From Ascidiimonas aurantiaca (lineage in GTDB: Bacteria; Bacteroidota; Bacteroidia; Flavobacteriales; Flavobacteriaceae): a DNA stretch of 64,000 nucleotides. Made by a program: the position numbers and the translations under genes. The notes beneath the pieces are model-generated. The model was not told the DNA's origin, ran no database searches, and was given only the letters and a program-made list of their open reading frames with translations. Each line of letters begins with the position of its first letter. Position 1 is the stretch's first letter. The DNA lies in contig NZ_JBBEWR010000002.1 in NCBI RefSeq assembly GCF_037646345.1, forward strand, positions 310,001 to 374,000, read 5' to 3'. This document shows positions 44,441-53,811 of this stretch, in pieces.

Positions 44441-45511
44441 ATGAGTGGACGTCTAATATCAAAAAAGAAGCCTATGTATAAAGTAAATGCGCTTCTTGAA
44501 GAGTATCTTAAAAAGTATAACAGGATCATAAAGATCCCTGTTTTTTATGAAGATCTGCTCCGGTTTTCCGGCTCGGTAGTGGTGTATGATGAAAATGATA
44601 ACGATACTTTATGGGTACGTGTGTTCTATTCGGAGTTTGAACGAAATGAAATTGATCATAACCTGAAAAAAGTATATACTATATTACACTCTGACGGAGA
44701 TGAAGCAACCATCCCGTATCTCAATATTGATGCGATAGATTACTGCACGTTTGGAAATTCAAAGCCTTTTCGGGTTAAGATCCGTAATATCCTGAATGAT
44801 AATTATACGTATTTCTACATCAAAAAAGCTGATGCTTCCCGCATATACGGTTTGGAGTTGGAACATATATTATCTCCTGACCGTATTAATTTCCTGGTGC
44901 ATAAAAATACGCTGATTGAAGAACACATAGCAGGTATTCCGGGCGATGTTTTTATCAAAGAAATGCTCCCCAATTGTTCAGAAGCTCAAAAATCGCAAAT
45001 ATCCAAAGAGTTTGTCAAGTTTAATGAACGTGTTATGATCCGCCTGTTGGGCGATATGCGCTCATATAATTATGTGATTATTCCTGTGCATGATTTTGAC
45101 CATGTTATTTTTAAAATACGGGCAATTGATTTTGATCAACAGTGTTATGAAAGTAATTTTAAAGTATATCGCCCGCAATTTTTTAAAGAAAATTATGAGA
45201 TGGTAAAGATGGTAGAACAACGGTTGAAAGCCGCCTCTATAGAACAGTATAAAAAAGAAGAGCGATCTATTATAGCCAAACGTATTTTGAGTGCCAATAA
45301 ACGAATTAAATTATTATTAAAGATCATGGCAAAAGATCGTATTGCACCTTATGAAAACGTTCAGGCCTTAAAAAAGCAGCTGTATGATTTTACACTGGAT
45401 ATGCGTTTTAAAAGATGCCGGTCTATGGGGCATATTGTAAAAGTGGCTCTGGAATTTGTAAAACGCAATTACGAAGATGTAAGTACCAAGAGACTATTAC
45501 AAAACGAATGA
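44441..45511 (+). CDS. Conserved flavobacterial protein of unknown function
   Basis: 356 residues from ATG 44441; a TTG at 44423 coincides with the -7 element and is rejected. There is no signal peptide or membrane segment. The N-terminal half is mixed alpha/beta (IPVFYEDLLRFSGSVVVYDEND, IPYLNIDAIDYCTFG), the C-terminal half helical and strongly basic (SIIAKRILSANKRIKLLLKIM). I do not recognise a named family. It is convergent with the nucleoid-associated protein gene. Confidence 0.7.
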   Translation: MSGRLISKKKPMYKVNALLEEYLKKYNRIIKIPVFYEDLLRFSGSVVVYDENDNDTLWVRVFYSEFERNEIDHNLKKVYTILHSDGDEATIPYLNIDAIDYCTFGNSKPFRVKIRNILNDNYTYFYIKKADASRIYGLELEHILSPDRINFLVHKNTLIEEHIAGIPGDVFIKEMLPNCSEAQKSQISKEFVKFNERVMIRLLGDMRSYNYVIIPVHDFDHVIFKIRAIDFDQQCYESNFKVYRPQFFKENYEMVKMVEQRLKAASIEQYKKEERSIIAKRILSANKRIKLLLKIMAKDRIAPYENVQALKKQLYDFTLDMRFKRCRSMGHIVKVALEFVKRNYEDVSTKRLLQNE

Positions 45512-45572
45512 ATACAACAACCTCGATAAACTCCTATTTTTTCACACGGTTATTTTACCTTATTATGGAGAG

Positions 45573-46631
45573 TTAATTTTTTTCTTCCCGGTTAAAATAC
45601 ACAAGATAATAGTACATTTGGCGTTCTTCATCCCAGCCTTTTTCAACAAACTTCTCTGCAGATTCAGGATTTACAAAGTCCATTTTAATCTGTATATGCG
45701 TATCCAGGTTAATTACATTCTTAATTTTTTTTCGGGCGTCAGATACTGCTTTATTTGCTATAGGGAAGTTTGAAACATCTTCAATACTGTATTTTGGCCC
45801 TTTTTCAACTTTGTAATGTTTAAATTCCGGAATAAGATCGGGATTGTCCATTACTTCATTCAGGAAGTTAGTTTCTTCAAACGTGTCGTTTTTCGCAAAA
45901 TGGTTAACAGCTCTGTTCATAAACATCACTTCTTCTTTCTTATCTTCAGCCGGCCTTACCACATCTTTTGCAAAATCCTGGCAGAATTTAAGGTACTTTT
46001 TGGTAAAAAAGTTTTCATCAGTCAGGGCATCTACGCCCAGAAAATTCTCTAACCAGTATTTGGTGTCATATCGATTGCTGTCTATCGAAAGTATTTTATA
46101 CCCTTCTTCTTTATTAAGATTAAAGATAAGGCAGCCTTTATCTAACTTATGGATGTTAATACCTTGCTGTATCACTATTTCAAGGTGTGTAGCTTTCTCT
46201 TCAAATTGAAGAAAATCGTGTTTTAGCTCACTTTTAAAAATACCAATGGCATTTGTTTTTTCATTATCCACAATCACATCTGTAAAATGTGCGATGTACA
46301 CTTCACCGCTTTTAATATGAGGATGATTGGATTGTTCAAAAAGGTGGGTAGCTATTTTTTTGGAATTTTCATGAGTAACTGAAGGGTCTTTAAAAACATC
46401 GGTAACTATGGGGAACAAAGTAGCAAACTCAATATCAACTTCATGCACAAAACGAAAGTAGTTTTCTTCTTTTTCGCGAAAAGACTTAAAGAAGTACTCC
46501 TTCAAAACGGCTGATATCTCATCGTTAAGCGGGTATGGTTCTGAGGAAAGGAAAACACTTTCATTACGGCTTTTGTTTCCTACTCGGTGTACTGAAAGGC
46601 TGTCTATCTGAGCATTATATAGATTGATCAT
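45573..46631 (-). CDS. Nucleoid-associated protein (NdpA/YejK-like)
   Basis: 352 residues. It matches the 37-kDa nucleoid-associated protein family: the N-terminal IDSLSVHRVGNKSRNESVFLS, the central FTDVIVDNEKTNAIGIFKSE and DKGCLIFN, and the NRAVNHFAKNDTFEETNFL segment. The E. coli member binds DNA with unclear purpose. There is no sign of phage-defence genes next to it. Confidence 0.82.
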   Translation of the reverse strand: MINLYNAQIDSLSVHRVGNKSRNESVFLSSEPYPLNDEISAVLKEYFFKSFREKEENYFRFVHEVDIEFATLFPIVTDVFKDPSVTHENSKKIATHLFEQSNHPHIKSGEVYIAHFTDVIVDNEKTNAIGIFKSELKHDFLQFEEKATHLEIVIQQGINIHKLDKGCLIFNLNKEEGYKILSIDSNRYDTKYWLENFLGVDALTDENFFTKKYLKFCQDFAKDVVRPAEDKKEEVMFMNRAVNHFAKNDTFEETNFLNEVMDNPDLIPEFKHYKVEKGPKYSIEDVSNFPIANKAVSDARKKIKNVINLDTHIQIKMDFVNPESAEKFVEKGWDEERQMYYYLVYFNREEKN

Positions 46632-46680
46632 GGATTTTATTTACAGGTTGATATTGTGTGTGGCTACTATGTATTGAAAG

Positions 46681-47196
46681 TTAGTTCCAGTTTTCTTCAA
46701 AGTCCAGGTCATCATAATCCTGTGTGTCTATTCCCGGTTCTTCCATATCCAGGTCAAGATCACCGGTGTTATCTGATTCGAATGTTTTTTCCGGGGGGAC
46801 TTCGGGCAGATTTCCAAAAGCAAATAACAAATTTGGATATGATCTTCCGCTTTCTTCTTCAGCCATATCGGCAAGTTCTACAAAAAAAGTCCACATGTTC
46901 AGGAAGTCATAAATGTAGATAAGATTTCTATTATCTTCGTTTAGGATGCTTTCTAAAGTGGTGGTATGCATTAATGGGGTATTGGGGTCGTTATCTCCCA
47001 TATCGAAAAGGGGTATCTCTTCTCCCTGATTCCATTGGTCATCAGATATGTAAAAGGAAGCCATCTCACCTCCGTCAAAACCAAACGCCTGACTAATTGC
47101 ATTGTGGAAGTCTTCTAATGTATTATCGGCCTGTATTTCCAGGTCTCTGAAAATGTCTTCCTGAGCATCCAGTATGACCCTGAATTTATAAATCAT
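46681..47196 (-). CDS. pRiA4b ORF-3-like protein
   Basis: 171 residues. The N-terminal ubiquitin-like part (MIYKFRVILDAQEDIFRDLEI, LEDFHNAISQAFGFDGGEMASFYISDDQW) is the PRiA4_ORF3 domain (PF07929). The C-terminus is very acidic (ending around DLDLDMEEPGIDTQDYDDLD). The family name comes from a plasmid ORF; function is unknown and nothing else mobile is nearby. Confidence 0.85.
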   Translation of the reverse strand: MIYKFRVILDAQEDIFRDLEIQADNTLEDFHNAISQAFGFDGGEMASFYISDDQWNQGEEIPLFDMGDNDPNTPLMHTTTLESILNEDNRNLIYIYDFLNMWTFFVELADMAEEESGRSYPNLLFAFGNLPEVPPEKTFESDNTGDLDLDMEEPGIDTQDYDDLDFEENWN

Positions 47197-47223
47197 AGTG
47201 TTTAATTTTCTTTTGTGTTAAAG

Positions 47224-48270
47224 TTACGAAGTTACCATCACCTTTTTTCTGCGAATGGACTCCAATACCATATAAAATTGCACTCCAAAGAAAAGAGACG
47301 CAATAACCAGGTGTAAAGGTTGGGAGCCAAAAGGGAAATCAAAATAATACATGGCAAGCCCGGTTGCAATCTCAATTATGAGTAAAAAAAGCACCCAGTT
47401 CATAAGGGTGAACCCTAATCTTTTTGTTTGGTTGCGAACAAGGAGAAACACGTTCACGACCAGGATAAGTATGGAGAATGAACGGTGAATATAGAACTGT
47501 GCTTCGGGTTGTTCGAGCCATCGTTCTTTGGCCATATGCCCAACCATATCTGCCTGCTCATCTACAAACTGCCGTACCTGTGTTCCTAAAACCACCTGAA
47601 CAACGGTGAGCAGTAACGCCCCGATCAATACATTTTGAAATGTACGGTCTTTTGGTAAAGGGCTGATTTTTGTTTTTGCTATTTGTAAAAGGTAAAGTAA
47701 AAGTGCTACGATAGCGAGGGCCATTACCATATGAATGGTGATCTTAACGGGCTGTAAAACGGAATAGACCACTTTGGCACCCAGCCAGGCCTGAAAAACC
47801 ATAGCTGCTACAGTGAGCCAGGATAGCCAAACTACTTTTTTGTCTTGTTTCCAGAAACCCAGAGAGGCAATAGCCATTAATAAAGTGGCCAGACCTGCTA
47901 ATGCTCCTATAAGCCGGTTTATGAACTCTGTCCAGGTATGTACGGGATTGAAAACTGCATAATCATGTCTGGTATAGTCTTCCCAGTTCACCGGATCAAA
48001 GGTGCTCCCGGTGGTAAAGTTTTTTGAAGCGACCTTTAATGATTCTTCCCAGATAATAACCTGCCCTTTTTTAAACGATCTTTCCGGTTGCCATTCTAAC
48101 TGGGCACGTTCTGTAGGGGGAATAAGATACCCAAAGCACTTAGGCCAGTCCGGACACCCCATACCACTACCGGTCATTCTTACCACGGCCCCTGCAATGA
48201 TAACCAGATATACTAGGATAAGGCTGGCCAGTACAATTTTCCGATATTTGTTTTTTAAACTTTGTATCAT
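47224..48270 (-). CDS. ctaA: Heme A synthase (CtaA/Cox15)
   Basis: 348 residues with about eight membrane helices. RMTGSGMGCPDWPKCFG near 31-47 has the conserved N-terminal motif and Cys pair. Four His in helices (VHTWTEFINR, ITIHMV, YIHRSFSIL, PLHLVIASL) match the heme-ligand positions. It oxidises heme O to heme A for cytochrome c oxidase. The cox genes are not in the window. Confidence 0.93.
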   Translation of the reverse strand: MIQSLKNKYRKIVLASLILVYLVIIAGAVVRMTGSGMGCPDWPKCFGYLIPPTERAQLEWQPERSFKKGQVIIWEESLKVASKNFTTGSTFDPVNWEDYTRHDYAVFNPVHTWTEFINRLIGALAGLATLLMAIASLGFWKQDKKVVWLSWLTVAAMVFQAWLGAKVVYSVLQPVKITIHMVMALAIVALLLYLLQIAKTKISPLPKDRTFQNVLIGALLLTVVQVVLGTQVRQFVDEQADMVGHMAKERWLEQPEAQFYIHRSFSILILVVNVFLLVRNQTKRLGFTLMNWVLFLLIIEIATGLAMYYFDFPFGSQPLHLVIASLFFGVQFYMVLESIRRKKVMVTS

Positions 48271-48304
48271 ACCTTTTTATGAGTTGTTTGGTTTGCTGAG
48301 GTTA

Positions 48305-49729
48305 TTAATGGTCTTTTAAGCCTAATTCTTTGCCTTTTTTTAACATAAAAGCTTTGGCGGCTTCATATTCATTAGGTATGTCACCTTCCAGGATAGCTTC
48401 TTTTATAGCGTCTTTAATGATACCTACTTCTCTGGAAGGAGTAAGGTTAAAAGCATGCATAATCTCTTCTCCGCTTACAGGGGGTTGAAAGTTTCTGACA
48501 TGATCCCGCTCTTCAACTTCTACTATTTTATTTCGTACCAGTTTAAAGTTATTGAGGTACCGGGCAAACCTTTTTGGGTTTTTGGTGGTTATGTCTGCTT
48601 CGCATAATGTCATCAGGTCATCTACATGATCTCCCGCATCAAAAATAAGCCTTCGTACTGCAGAATCTGTCACACAATCATTAGATAATGCTATGGGCCG
48701 AGAGCTCATAAGCACCATTTTCTGTACAAATTTCATTTTTTCATTAAGAGGCATTCGCAGGCGTTTAAAAAGGCGATACACCATTTTAGAACCTACAAAC
48801 TCGTGCCCGTGAAACGTCCAGCCTGTTTTTTTGCTAAACCGTTTGGTGGGGGCTTTGCCTATATCATGTAATAAAGCAGCCCACCGAAGCCATAGATCAT
48901 CTGTTTTTGCAGCAATATTATCTACCACTTCCAGTGTATGAAAAAAATTGTCTTTATGGCGCTGCCCTTCTATTTCCTCAATACCTTGCAGGGCCGTGAT
49001 TTCCGGAAGAATAATTGACAGTAAACCGGTTTTGTGCAGGAGCTTAAACCCTACGGAGGGCTGATTGCTTAACAGTATTTTATTAAGCTCTTCTATAATT
49101 CTTTCTTTAGATATTATTTTAATGCGGTCTTTATTGCGCGTTATTGCCTCTAACGATTTTTTTTCGATGTGAAACTGTAATTGGGAGGCAAACCTGATAG
49201 CACGCATCATCCGTAAAGGATCATCAGAATATGTAATATCAGGATCAAGTGGAGTCCTGATAATTTTTTTATTCAGATCGTCTAAACCGTTAAAAGGATC
49301 AAGCAGTAACCCAAAACTTTCCGGGTTAAGCGATAATGCGAGAGCATTGATGGTGAAATCTCTTCTGTTCTGATCATCTTCCAGAGTGCCGTTTTCTATG
49401 GCAGGCTTTCTGCTCTCTCTTTGGTAACTTTCTTTACGTGCCCCAACAAACTCAACTTCGGTGTTTTGTGTTTTGAGCATGGCTGTACCAAAATTTTTAA
49501 AGACTTTAATTTCCGGTTTTTGAGGAAGAAGCTGAGCTACTGCTTTGGCAAGTTCTATACCACTGCCTACCGCTACGATATCAATATCCCGGGGAGCGGG
49601 CCTACCCATAATATAATCGCGAACATAACCGCCGATTACATAGGTTTCCAGTTGGGTTTGCCTGGCTGCTTCGGAAATAGTGGTAAATATTTTTGGTTGT
49701 AAAGCTTCTGTGTAATTTGCTTTGAACAT
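48305..49729 (-). CDS. cca: CCA tRNA nucleotidyltransferase with HD domain
   Basis: 474 residues. The class II nucleotidyltransferase head has GGYVRDYIMGRPAPRDIDIV (GG and DxD motifs), RRDFTINALAL and DDPLRMMRAIRFASQL. An HD domain follows with HTLEVVDN and LLHDIGKAPTKRF. It adds or repairs the 3'-CCA of tRNA, and the HD domain suggests extra phosphodiesterase activity. It has its own promoter at 49762-49792. Confidence 0.94.
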   Translation of the reverse strand: MFKANYTEALQPKIFTTISEAARQTQLETYVIGGYVRDYIMGRPAPRDIDIVAVGSGIELAKAVAQLLPQKPEIKVFKNFGTAMLKTQNTEVEFVGARKESYQRESRKPAIENGTLEDDQNRRDFTINALALSLNPESFGLLLDPFNGLDDLNKKIIRTPLDPDITYSDDPLRMMRAIRFASQLQFHIEKKSLEAITRNKDRIKIISKERIIEELNKILLSNQPSVGFKLLHKTGLLSIILPEITALQGIEEIEGQRHKDNFFHTLEVVDNIAAKTDDLWLRWAALLHDIGKAPTKRFSKKTGWTFHGHEFVGSKMVYRLFKRLRMPLNEKMKFVQKMVLMSSRPIALSNDCVTDSAVRRLIFDAGDHVDDLMTLCEADITTKNPKRFARYLNNFKLVRNKIVEVEERDHVRNFQPPVSGEEIMHAFNLTPSREVGIIKDAIKEAILEGDIPNEYEAAKAFMLKKGKELGLKDH

Positions 49730-49761
49730 ATGCCAATACTGCTAGCTATTAAAAAAGAGTA

Positions 49762-49792
49762 CAAAGGTACAATTTACTTTTAGGTAAGACAA
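49762..49792 (-). promoter_or_regulatory. Promoter of the CCA enzyme gene
   Basis: On the minus strand TTG (49792-49790), a 20-bp spacer and TACCTTTG (49769-49762) match the -33/-7 consensus. The start codon lies 32 bp further. Confidence 0.6.
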
Positions 49793-49796
49793 AAAT

Positions 49797-50729
49797 CTAA
49801 GCAAGCTGAGGATGTACGGTAATGTATTTTTCTCCGGGTTTCAGGTCTGGTAATTTCAACATATCCCCGAGAATACGATTGTATTCGGGAGGCACAAATT
49901 CTTTTCGCCCGTCTGACGGATAAAAAGTCATCTCTCCAAATATCACTTTACCGTTTATGTTGTAGAGATCTACCCTGACAAAAGGGAAACCTTCACATAA
50001 TTTGCTAACTACCCAGATCATTTCATCAAAGTTTTCCGGTTTTTCTACCTCTTCAGGGTAAAAAGGATTTTTTTCTGAAGTAAACGGTTGTTTTACCCAG
50101 TCAAGATCATAAAAACAACGGTAATCTTCAATTCCGCGTTCTACATCTACCTGAAGAAATTTAGGCTCGCCGTTAAAACAAAAAAACTTGTAGTCATTTA
50201 TGATTTCCTTCCCCATTTCTTCCAGATACTTTTCTGCAATAAGACGTGGTTTAACATCTTTATACGCCCATTCCAATCCACCGCGATAATACTGATTCTT
50301 AGCCATCCATTTTTTTAATTTCAAACGGGAACGAAAAATATTAAGACGGGCCTTGTCTTTAACAATAAGATTAAAATGACAGCCGTGTACTCCTTTTATC
50401 ACAAATTTTTCAGGAAGTGTATCAAAATCTACATCCTCTGCACGGTCATACACAGCGAGGGTTTCATTCAGATATTTTTCACCTACCTTTTCTTTAACAT
50501 AGGCTTTTACAGCATACTTATCTACCAGTTGGTTGAGTATTGCGGGTCTGTAAAATACTTTTAACCATTGTACTTTCTCATTAAATAACAAAGGGTTGTT
50601 TAGATCCAGTTTTTTTCCGGTGTAATATTCATAATAGATCTTAACATAAAACTCCTGAGGAAGGAATTTCATTTTTTTGAGTATTCCGTAACCAAATTTT
50701 TTTAAGGTGTGCAGAACTGCTTTCAACAT
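49797..50729 (-). CDS. TupA-like ATP-grasp protein
   Basis: 310 residues from ATG 50729; the frame is open to 50855 but would overlap the divergent glycosyltransferase and its control region. FNEKVQWLKVFYRP, LVDKYAVKAYVKEKVGEKYL, KFVIKGVHGCHFN and RVDLYNINGKVIFGEMTFYPSDG are the TupA-like ATP-grasp signature, found in capsule and teichuronopeptide loci where it adds amino acids or similar groups to sugars. A CAAAGATA (-7, minus) lies at 50767-50774. Neighbouring glycosyltransferases fit an envelope polysaccharide role. Confidence 0.85.
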   Translation of the reverse strand: MLKAVLHTLKKFGYGILKKMKFLPQEFYVKIYYEYYTGKKLDLNNPLLFNEKVQWLKVFYRPAILNQLVDKYAVKAYVKEKVGEKYLNETLAVYDRAEDVDFDTLPEKFVIKGVHGCHFNLIVKDKARLNIFRSRLKLKKWMAKNQYYRGGLEWAYKDVKPRLIAEKYLEEMGKEIINDYKFFCFNGEPKFLQVDVERGIEDYRCFYDLDWVKQPFTSEKNPFYPEEVEKPENFDEMIWVVSKLCEGFPFVRVDLYNINGKVIFGEMTFYPSDGRKEFVPPEYNRILGDMLKLPDLKPGEKYITVHPQLA

Positions 50730-50814
50730 TTTTACTTTGTCATTAAGATGGAAAAATCGCAAAAAGCAAAGATATGTAAATTGGCATTCATATTTTTGCC
50801 GTAAATAAAACGGG

Positions 50815-51636
50815 ATGCACAAGTTACAGATATCGGTAATTATAAGTACATACAATGCTGAAGCATGGCTTGAAAAAGTATTATGGGGGTATAATCAGCA
50901 AACATTCAAAAGTTTTGAAGTGGTGATCGCAGATGATGGCTCAGGACCCACAACCGCACAATTGATCGAAAGGATGCAAAACGAAGTTTTTTATCCCATA
51001 GTGCACGTATGGCAGGAGGACGATGGATTTCAGAAATCTAAAATACTCAATAAAGCAATTGTTAGCTGCCGTGCAGAATATATTGTAATGAGTGATGGTG
51101 ATTGCATTCCCCGAAAAGATTTTCTTAAAGTGCATTTTGATCAAAAAGAAAAAGGCTATTTTTTATCAGGAGGGTATTTTATGTTACCTATGGATATCTC
51201 TCAAAACATTACGAAAGAAGATATTGCTTCGGGAAATTGTTTTTCGGTTTCGTGGCTGACAGATCAGGGGCTCAAACCGTCCTTTAAAAACAATAAACTC
51301 ACAGCCAGCGGATTTAAGGCAAGACTACTCAATAGATTTACCCCTACCAATGCCAGCTGGAACGGGCACAACGCTTCGGGTTGGAAAACCGATATTGTAG
51401 CAGTGAACGGTTTTGACGAGCGCATGCAATACGGAGGACAGGATCGGGAACTGGGAGAACGTCTTTTTAATTACGGAATCAAATCCAAACAGATACGTTA
51501 CAGTGCTGTTTGTGTGCATCTGGATCACAAACGCGGCTATAAAACCCCGGAATCTATTGCCAAAAATCAGTCAATACGCCAACATACCCGTTCCCAAAAA
51601 GTACAGCGAACTCCTTATGGAATTGAAAAGGAATAA
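50815..51636 (+). CDS. Family 2 glycosyltransferase (with GT7C-like region)
   Basis: 273 residues. GT-A fold: VIISTYNAEAWLEKVL near 8-23, VIADDGSG, the DxD motif SDGDCIPR near 93-100, and a C-terminal galactosyltransferase-like part (SWNGHNASGWKTDIVAVNGFDERMQYGGQDRELGERL). The metal-binding and acceptor regions look intact. It probably adds a hexose to a lipopolysaccharide or capsule acceptor. The -7-like TATTTTTG lies at 50791-50798. Confidence 0.88.
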   Translation: MHKLQISVIISTYNAEAWLEKVLWGYNQQTFKSFEVVIADDGSGPTTAQLIERMQNEVFYPIVHVWQEDDGFQKSKILNKAIVSCRAEYIVMSDGDCIPRKDFLKVHFDQKEKGYFLSGGYFMLPMDISQNITKEDIASGNCFSVSWLTDQGLKPSFKNNKLTASGFKARLLNRFTPTNASWNGHNASGWKTDIVAVNGFDERMQYGGQDRELGERLFNYGIKSKQIRYSAVCVHLDHKRGYKTPESIAKNQSIRQHTRSQKVQRTPYGIEKE

Positions 51637-51658
51637 TTTTTGATTTGTAATTTGGAAG

Positions 51659-52426
51659 TTATTGACGGTTGCGTCTGTGTAACCACAGTTTTATGTACCT
51701 CATAAGTACTACATACCCCTGAATATAACCAATCATAAGCCCGGGAACCCCGTCGCGGAATCCACTTTGAAAAAAGTAATGTTTTACAAAACCCCAGGCG
51801 GGTTTTATGACAAAGTGGTACGGGGTGAGCTTACCTGTTTTTTCATCGTAATCTATAGCTTGTAAATACGCATAACGATTTAATTTTTGCAAATATTGGT
51901 CCATTGAGCTATAAGAGTAATGATACAATCTGTTTTTGAGATAGGCCAACTCACCTTTGGCAATTATTTCTTCATGTACACGCTTGTGGTTATAGTGACA
52001 AAGGTGCTTTTTGAAAAGACGTACCACTTTGTCGTTTCGCCACCCGCTGTAATGAATACGCTGCCCCATAAAATGATTGATCCTTTTGATCCAATATCCT
52101 GCTATTGCATCATTCTTAGGCTGGGCAAGAAGGTGCAGTATTTCAGATCTCAGTTCCGGCGATATTCGTTCATCGGCATCTACCAGCAGTATCCATGTAT
52201 GTGAAGCTTGTTGTATGGCCCAGTTTTTCTGAGATGCATACGAATCAAATTTCCTCTGGAGCAATCGGGGAGAAAACGCTTTAGCTATAGTTACTGTACG
52301 GTCTGTACTAAAGGAATCAACTACCAGTATCTCATCGGCAAAAGAAACCGATTGCAGCACGTCCTTTATATGGTGCTCTTCATTATATACGGGAATGATT
52401 ACTGTAAGTTTTTCTCGGGTTTCCAA
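51659..52426 (-). CDS. Family 2 glycosyltransferase, WaaE-like
   Basis: 255 residues. VIIPVYNEEHHIKDVL, VVDSFSTDRTVTIA, VDADERISPEL (DxD) and the basic FVKHYFFQSGFRDGVPGLMIG segment match WaaE/KdtX-type LPS core beta-1,4-glucosyltransferases. It is convergent with the GT2 gene before it and lies 35 bp beyond the stop of dapD, on the same strand. Confidence 0.88.
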   Translation of the reverse strand: METREKLTVIIPVYNEEHHIKDVLQSVSFADEILVVDSFSTDRTVTIAKAFSPRLLQRKFDSYASQKNWAIQQASHTWILLVDADERISPELRSEILHLLAQPKNDAIAGYWIKRINHFMGQRIHYSGWRNDKVVRLFKKHLCHYNHKRVHEEIIAKGELAYLKNRLYHYSYSSMDQYLQKLNRYAYLQAIDYDEKTGKLTPYHFVIKPAWGFVKHYFFQSGFRDGVPGLMIGYIQGYVVLMRYIKLWLHRRNRQ

Positions 52427-52461
52427 AAGTCACTCTTTAATGAATACTACTCGTATATGGA

Positions 52462-53277
52462 TCATACAGCTACATCATACTCCCGCAATGCATTATTAAG
52501 CGAAGTTTTTTTGTCGGTACTCTCTTTACGTTTCCCGATAATGAGTGCGCAGGGCACCTGATAGGAACCGGCATTAAATTGTTTGGTATAACTACCGGGA
52601 ATGACCACCGATCTTGAAGGCACATATCCTTTCATTTCAACAGGTTCGTTTCCGGTTACATCAATGATTTTTGTAGAAGCAGTTAAAACCACATTAGCGC
52701 CAAGAACAGCTTCTTTTTCAATTCGTACACCTTCCACAACAATACATCGGGAACCAATAAATGCATTATCCTCAATAATAACCGGTGCTGCCTGCAAAGG
52801 CTCCAGAACTCCGCCAATACCTACTCCGCCACTCAGGTGGACATTTTTTCCTATCTGGGCACAACTGCCTACCGTGGCCCAAGTATCTACCATCGTGCCG
52901 GCATCAACATAAGCGCCGATATTTACATAACTGGGCATCATGATAACCCCGGAAGAAATGTAGGCACCGTGTCTTGCAATTGCGTGTGGTACTACACGTA
53001 TTCCTTTATCGGCATAGTTTTTTTTAAGAGGTATTTTATCGTGAAACTCAAGAATACCAGCCTCTAATGTTTCCATCTTTTTGATGGGAAAATACAATAC
53101 AACCGCCTTTTTTATCCATTCATGAACCTGCCATTTCCCGTTTTCCAAAGATGCCACTCTCAATGAGCCAGAGTCCAGTTGGTTTATTACCTCTTCTATA
53201 GCTTCAATAGTATTGGTTTCTGATAACAAAGCTCTGTTATTCCAGGCTTTTTCAATAATTTCTTTTAGTTGTGACAT
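52462..53277 (-). CDS. dapD: Tetrahydrodipicolinate N-succinyltransferase
   Basis: 271 residues. An N-terminal helical domain and a left-handed beta-helix of hexapeptide repeats with IRVVPHAIARHGAYISSGV, MMPSYVNIGAYVDAGTMVDT, SCAQIGKNVHLSGGVGIGGV and IIEDNAFIGSRCIVVEGV are diagnostic. It uses succinyl-CoA in the DAP/lysine pathway. The pathway's lysA is elsewhere in the window. A TATATTTG element (53313-53306, minus) may be its -7. Confidence 0.96.
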   Translation of the reverse strand: MSQLKEIIEKAWNNRALLSETNTIEAIEEVINQLDSGSLRVASLENGKWQVHEWIKKAVVLYFPIKKMETLEAGILEFHDKIPLKKNYADKGIRVVPHAIARHGAYISSGVIMMPSYVNIGAYVDAGTMVDTWATVGSCAQIGKNVHLSGGVGIGGVLEPLQAAPVIIEDNAFIGSRCIVVEGVRIEKEAVLGANVVLTASTKIIDVTGNEPVEMKGYVPSRSVVIPGSYTKQFNAGSYQVPCALIIGKRKESTDKKTSLNNALREYDVAV

Positions 53278-53364
53278 CTTTTATGGTTTTGAGAAATAAC
53301 GAACAAATATAAAGCCTAAAATGCAATATCTTCTCTGGTTTTACACTTATAACAATTTAAACCT

Positions 53365-53372
53365 TATTTTTG
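53365..53372 (+). promoter_or_regulatory. -7 element (TATTTTTG) of ruvX
   Basis: Exact TANNTTTG match 11 bp before the TTG I choose as the ruvX start; it lies inside the longer frame from 53321. No good -33 box is visible. Confidence 0.45.
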
Positions 53373-53383
53373 CCAAAAAAACA

Positions 53384-53800
53384 TTGGGAAGGATACTGGC
53401 CATTGATTTCGGGACGAAACGCACCGGTATCGCGGTGACAGACGAGTTACAATTAATAGCATCTGGCCTTACCACGGTGCCTACAGGCGAGTTGCTGGGC
53501 TTTTTGAAAGAGTATATAGCAAACGAAAATGTAGAAACTTTGGTAATAGGCGAGCCAAAACAAATGAATAACTTACCATCCGAAAGTGAAGCAGCAATCC
53601 GTAGCTTTATAGATACGCTTGATAAAGAGTTGCCCAAATTAAAAGTGATTAGGGTTGATGAGCGCTTTACTTCAAAGATGGCCGTAAGAACAATGGTTGA
53701 CAGCGGTTTGAAAAAAAGTAAACGAAGAGACAAGAAACTGCTGGATGAAATAAGTGCTACCATTATTTTACAAAGTTACCTTTCCAGCATAAAATTATAA
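53384..53800 (+). CDS. ruvX: RuvX/YqgF putative Holliday-junction nuclease
   Basis: 138 residues from TTG 53384, giving the typical start MGRILAIDFGTKRTG. The ATG at 53321 would add 21 residues running over a -7 element and is less likely. The RNase H-like fold has the DFG acidic site, IGEPKQMNN, VDERFTSKMA and DEISATIILQSYL. YqgF proteins act in 16S pre-rRNA 5' processing or junction resolution. def follows 11 bp later. Confidence 0.9.
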   Translation: MGRILAIDFGTKRTGIAVTDELQLIASGLTTVPTGELLGFLKEYIANENVETLVIGEPKQMNNLPSESEAAIRSFIDTLDKELPKLKVIRVDERFTSKMAVRTMVDSGLKKSKRRDKKLLDEISATIILQSYLSSIKL

Positions 53801-53811
53801 ATAGTACAAAG

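Noticed and set aside
46681..47196. Plasmid or transposon remnant suggested by the pRiA4b ORF-3 name
   Set aside because: The family is widespread in chromosomes and no mobile genes or repeats surround it.
50730..50855. Longer TupA-like frame overlapping the divergent glycosyltransferase
   Set aside because: The extra 42 residues cover both divergent promoter regions and are not similar to the family.
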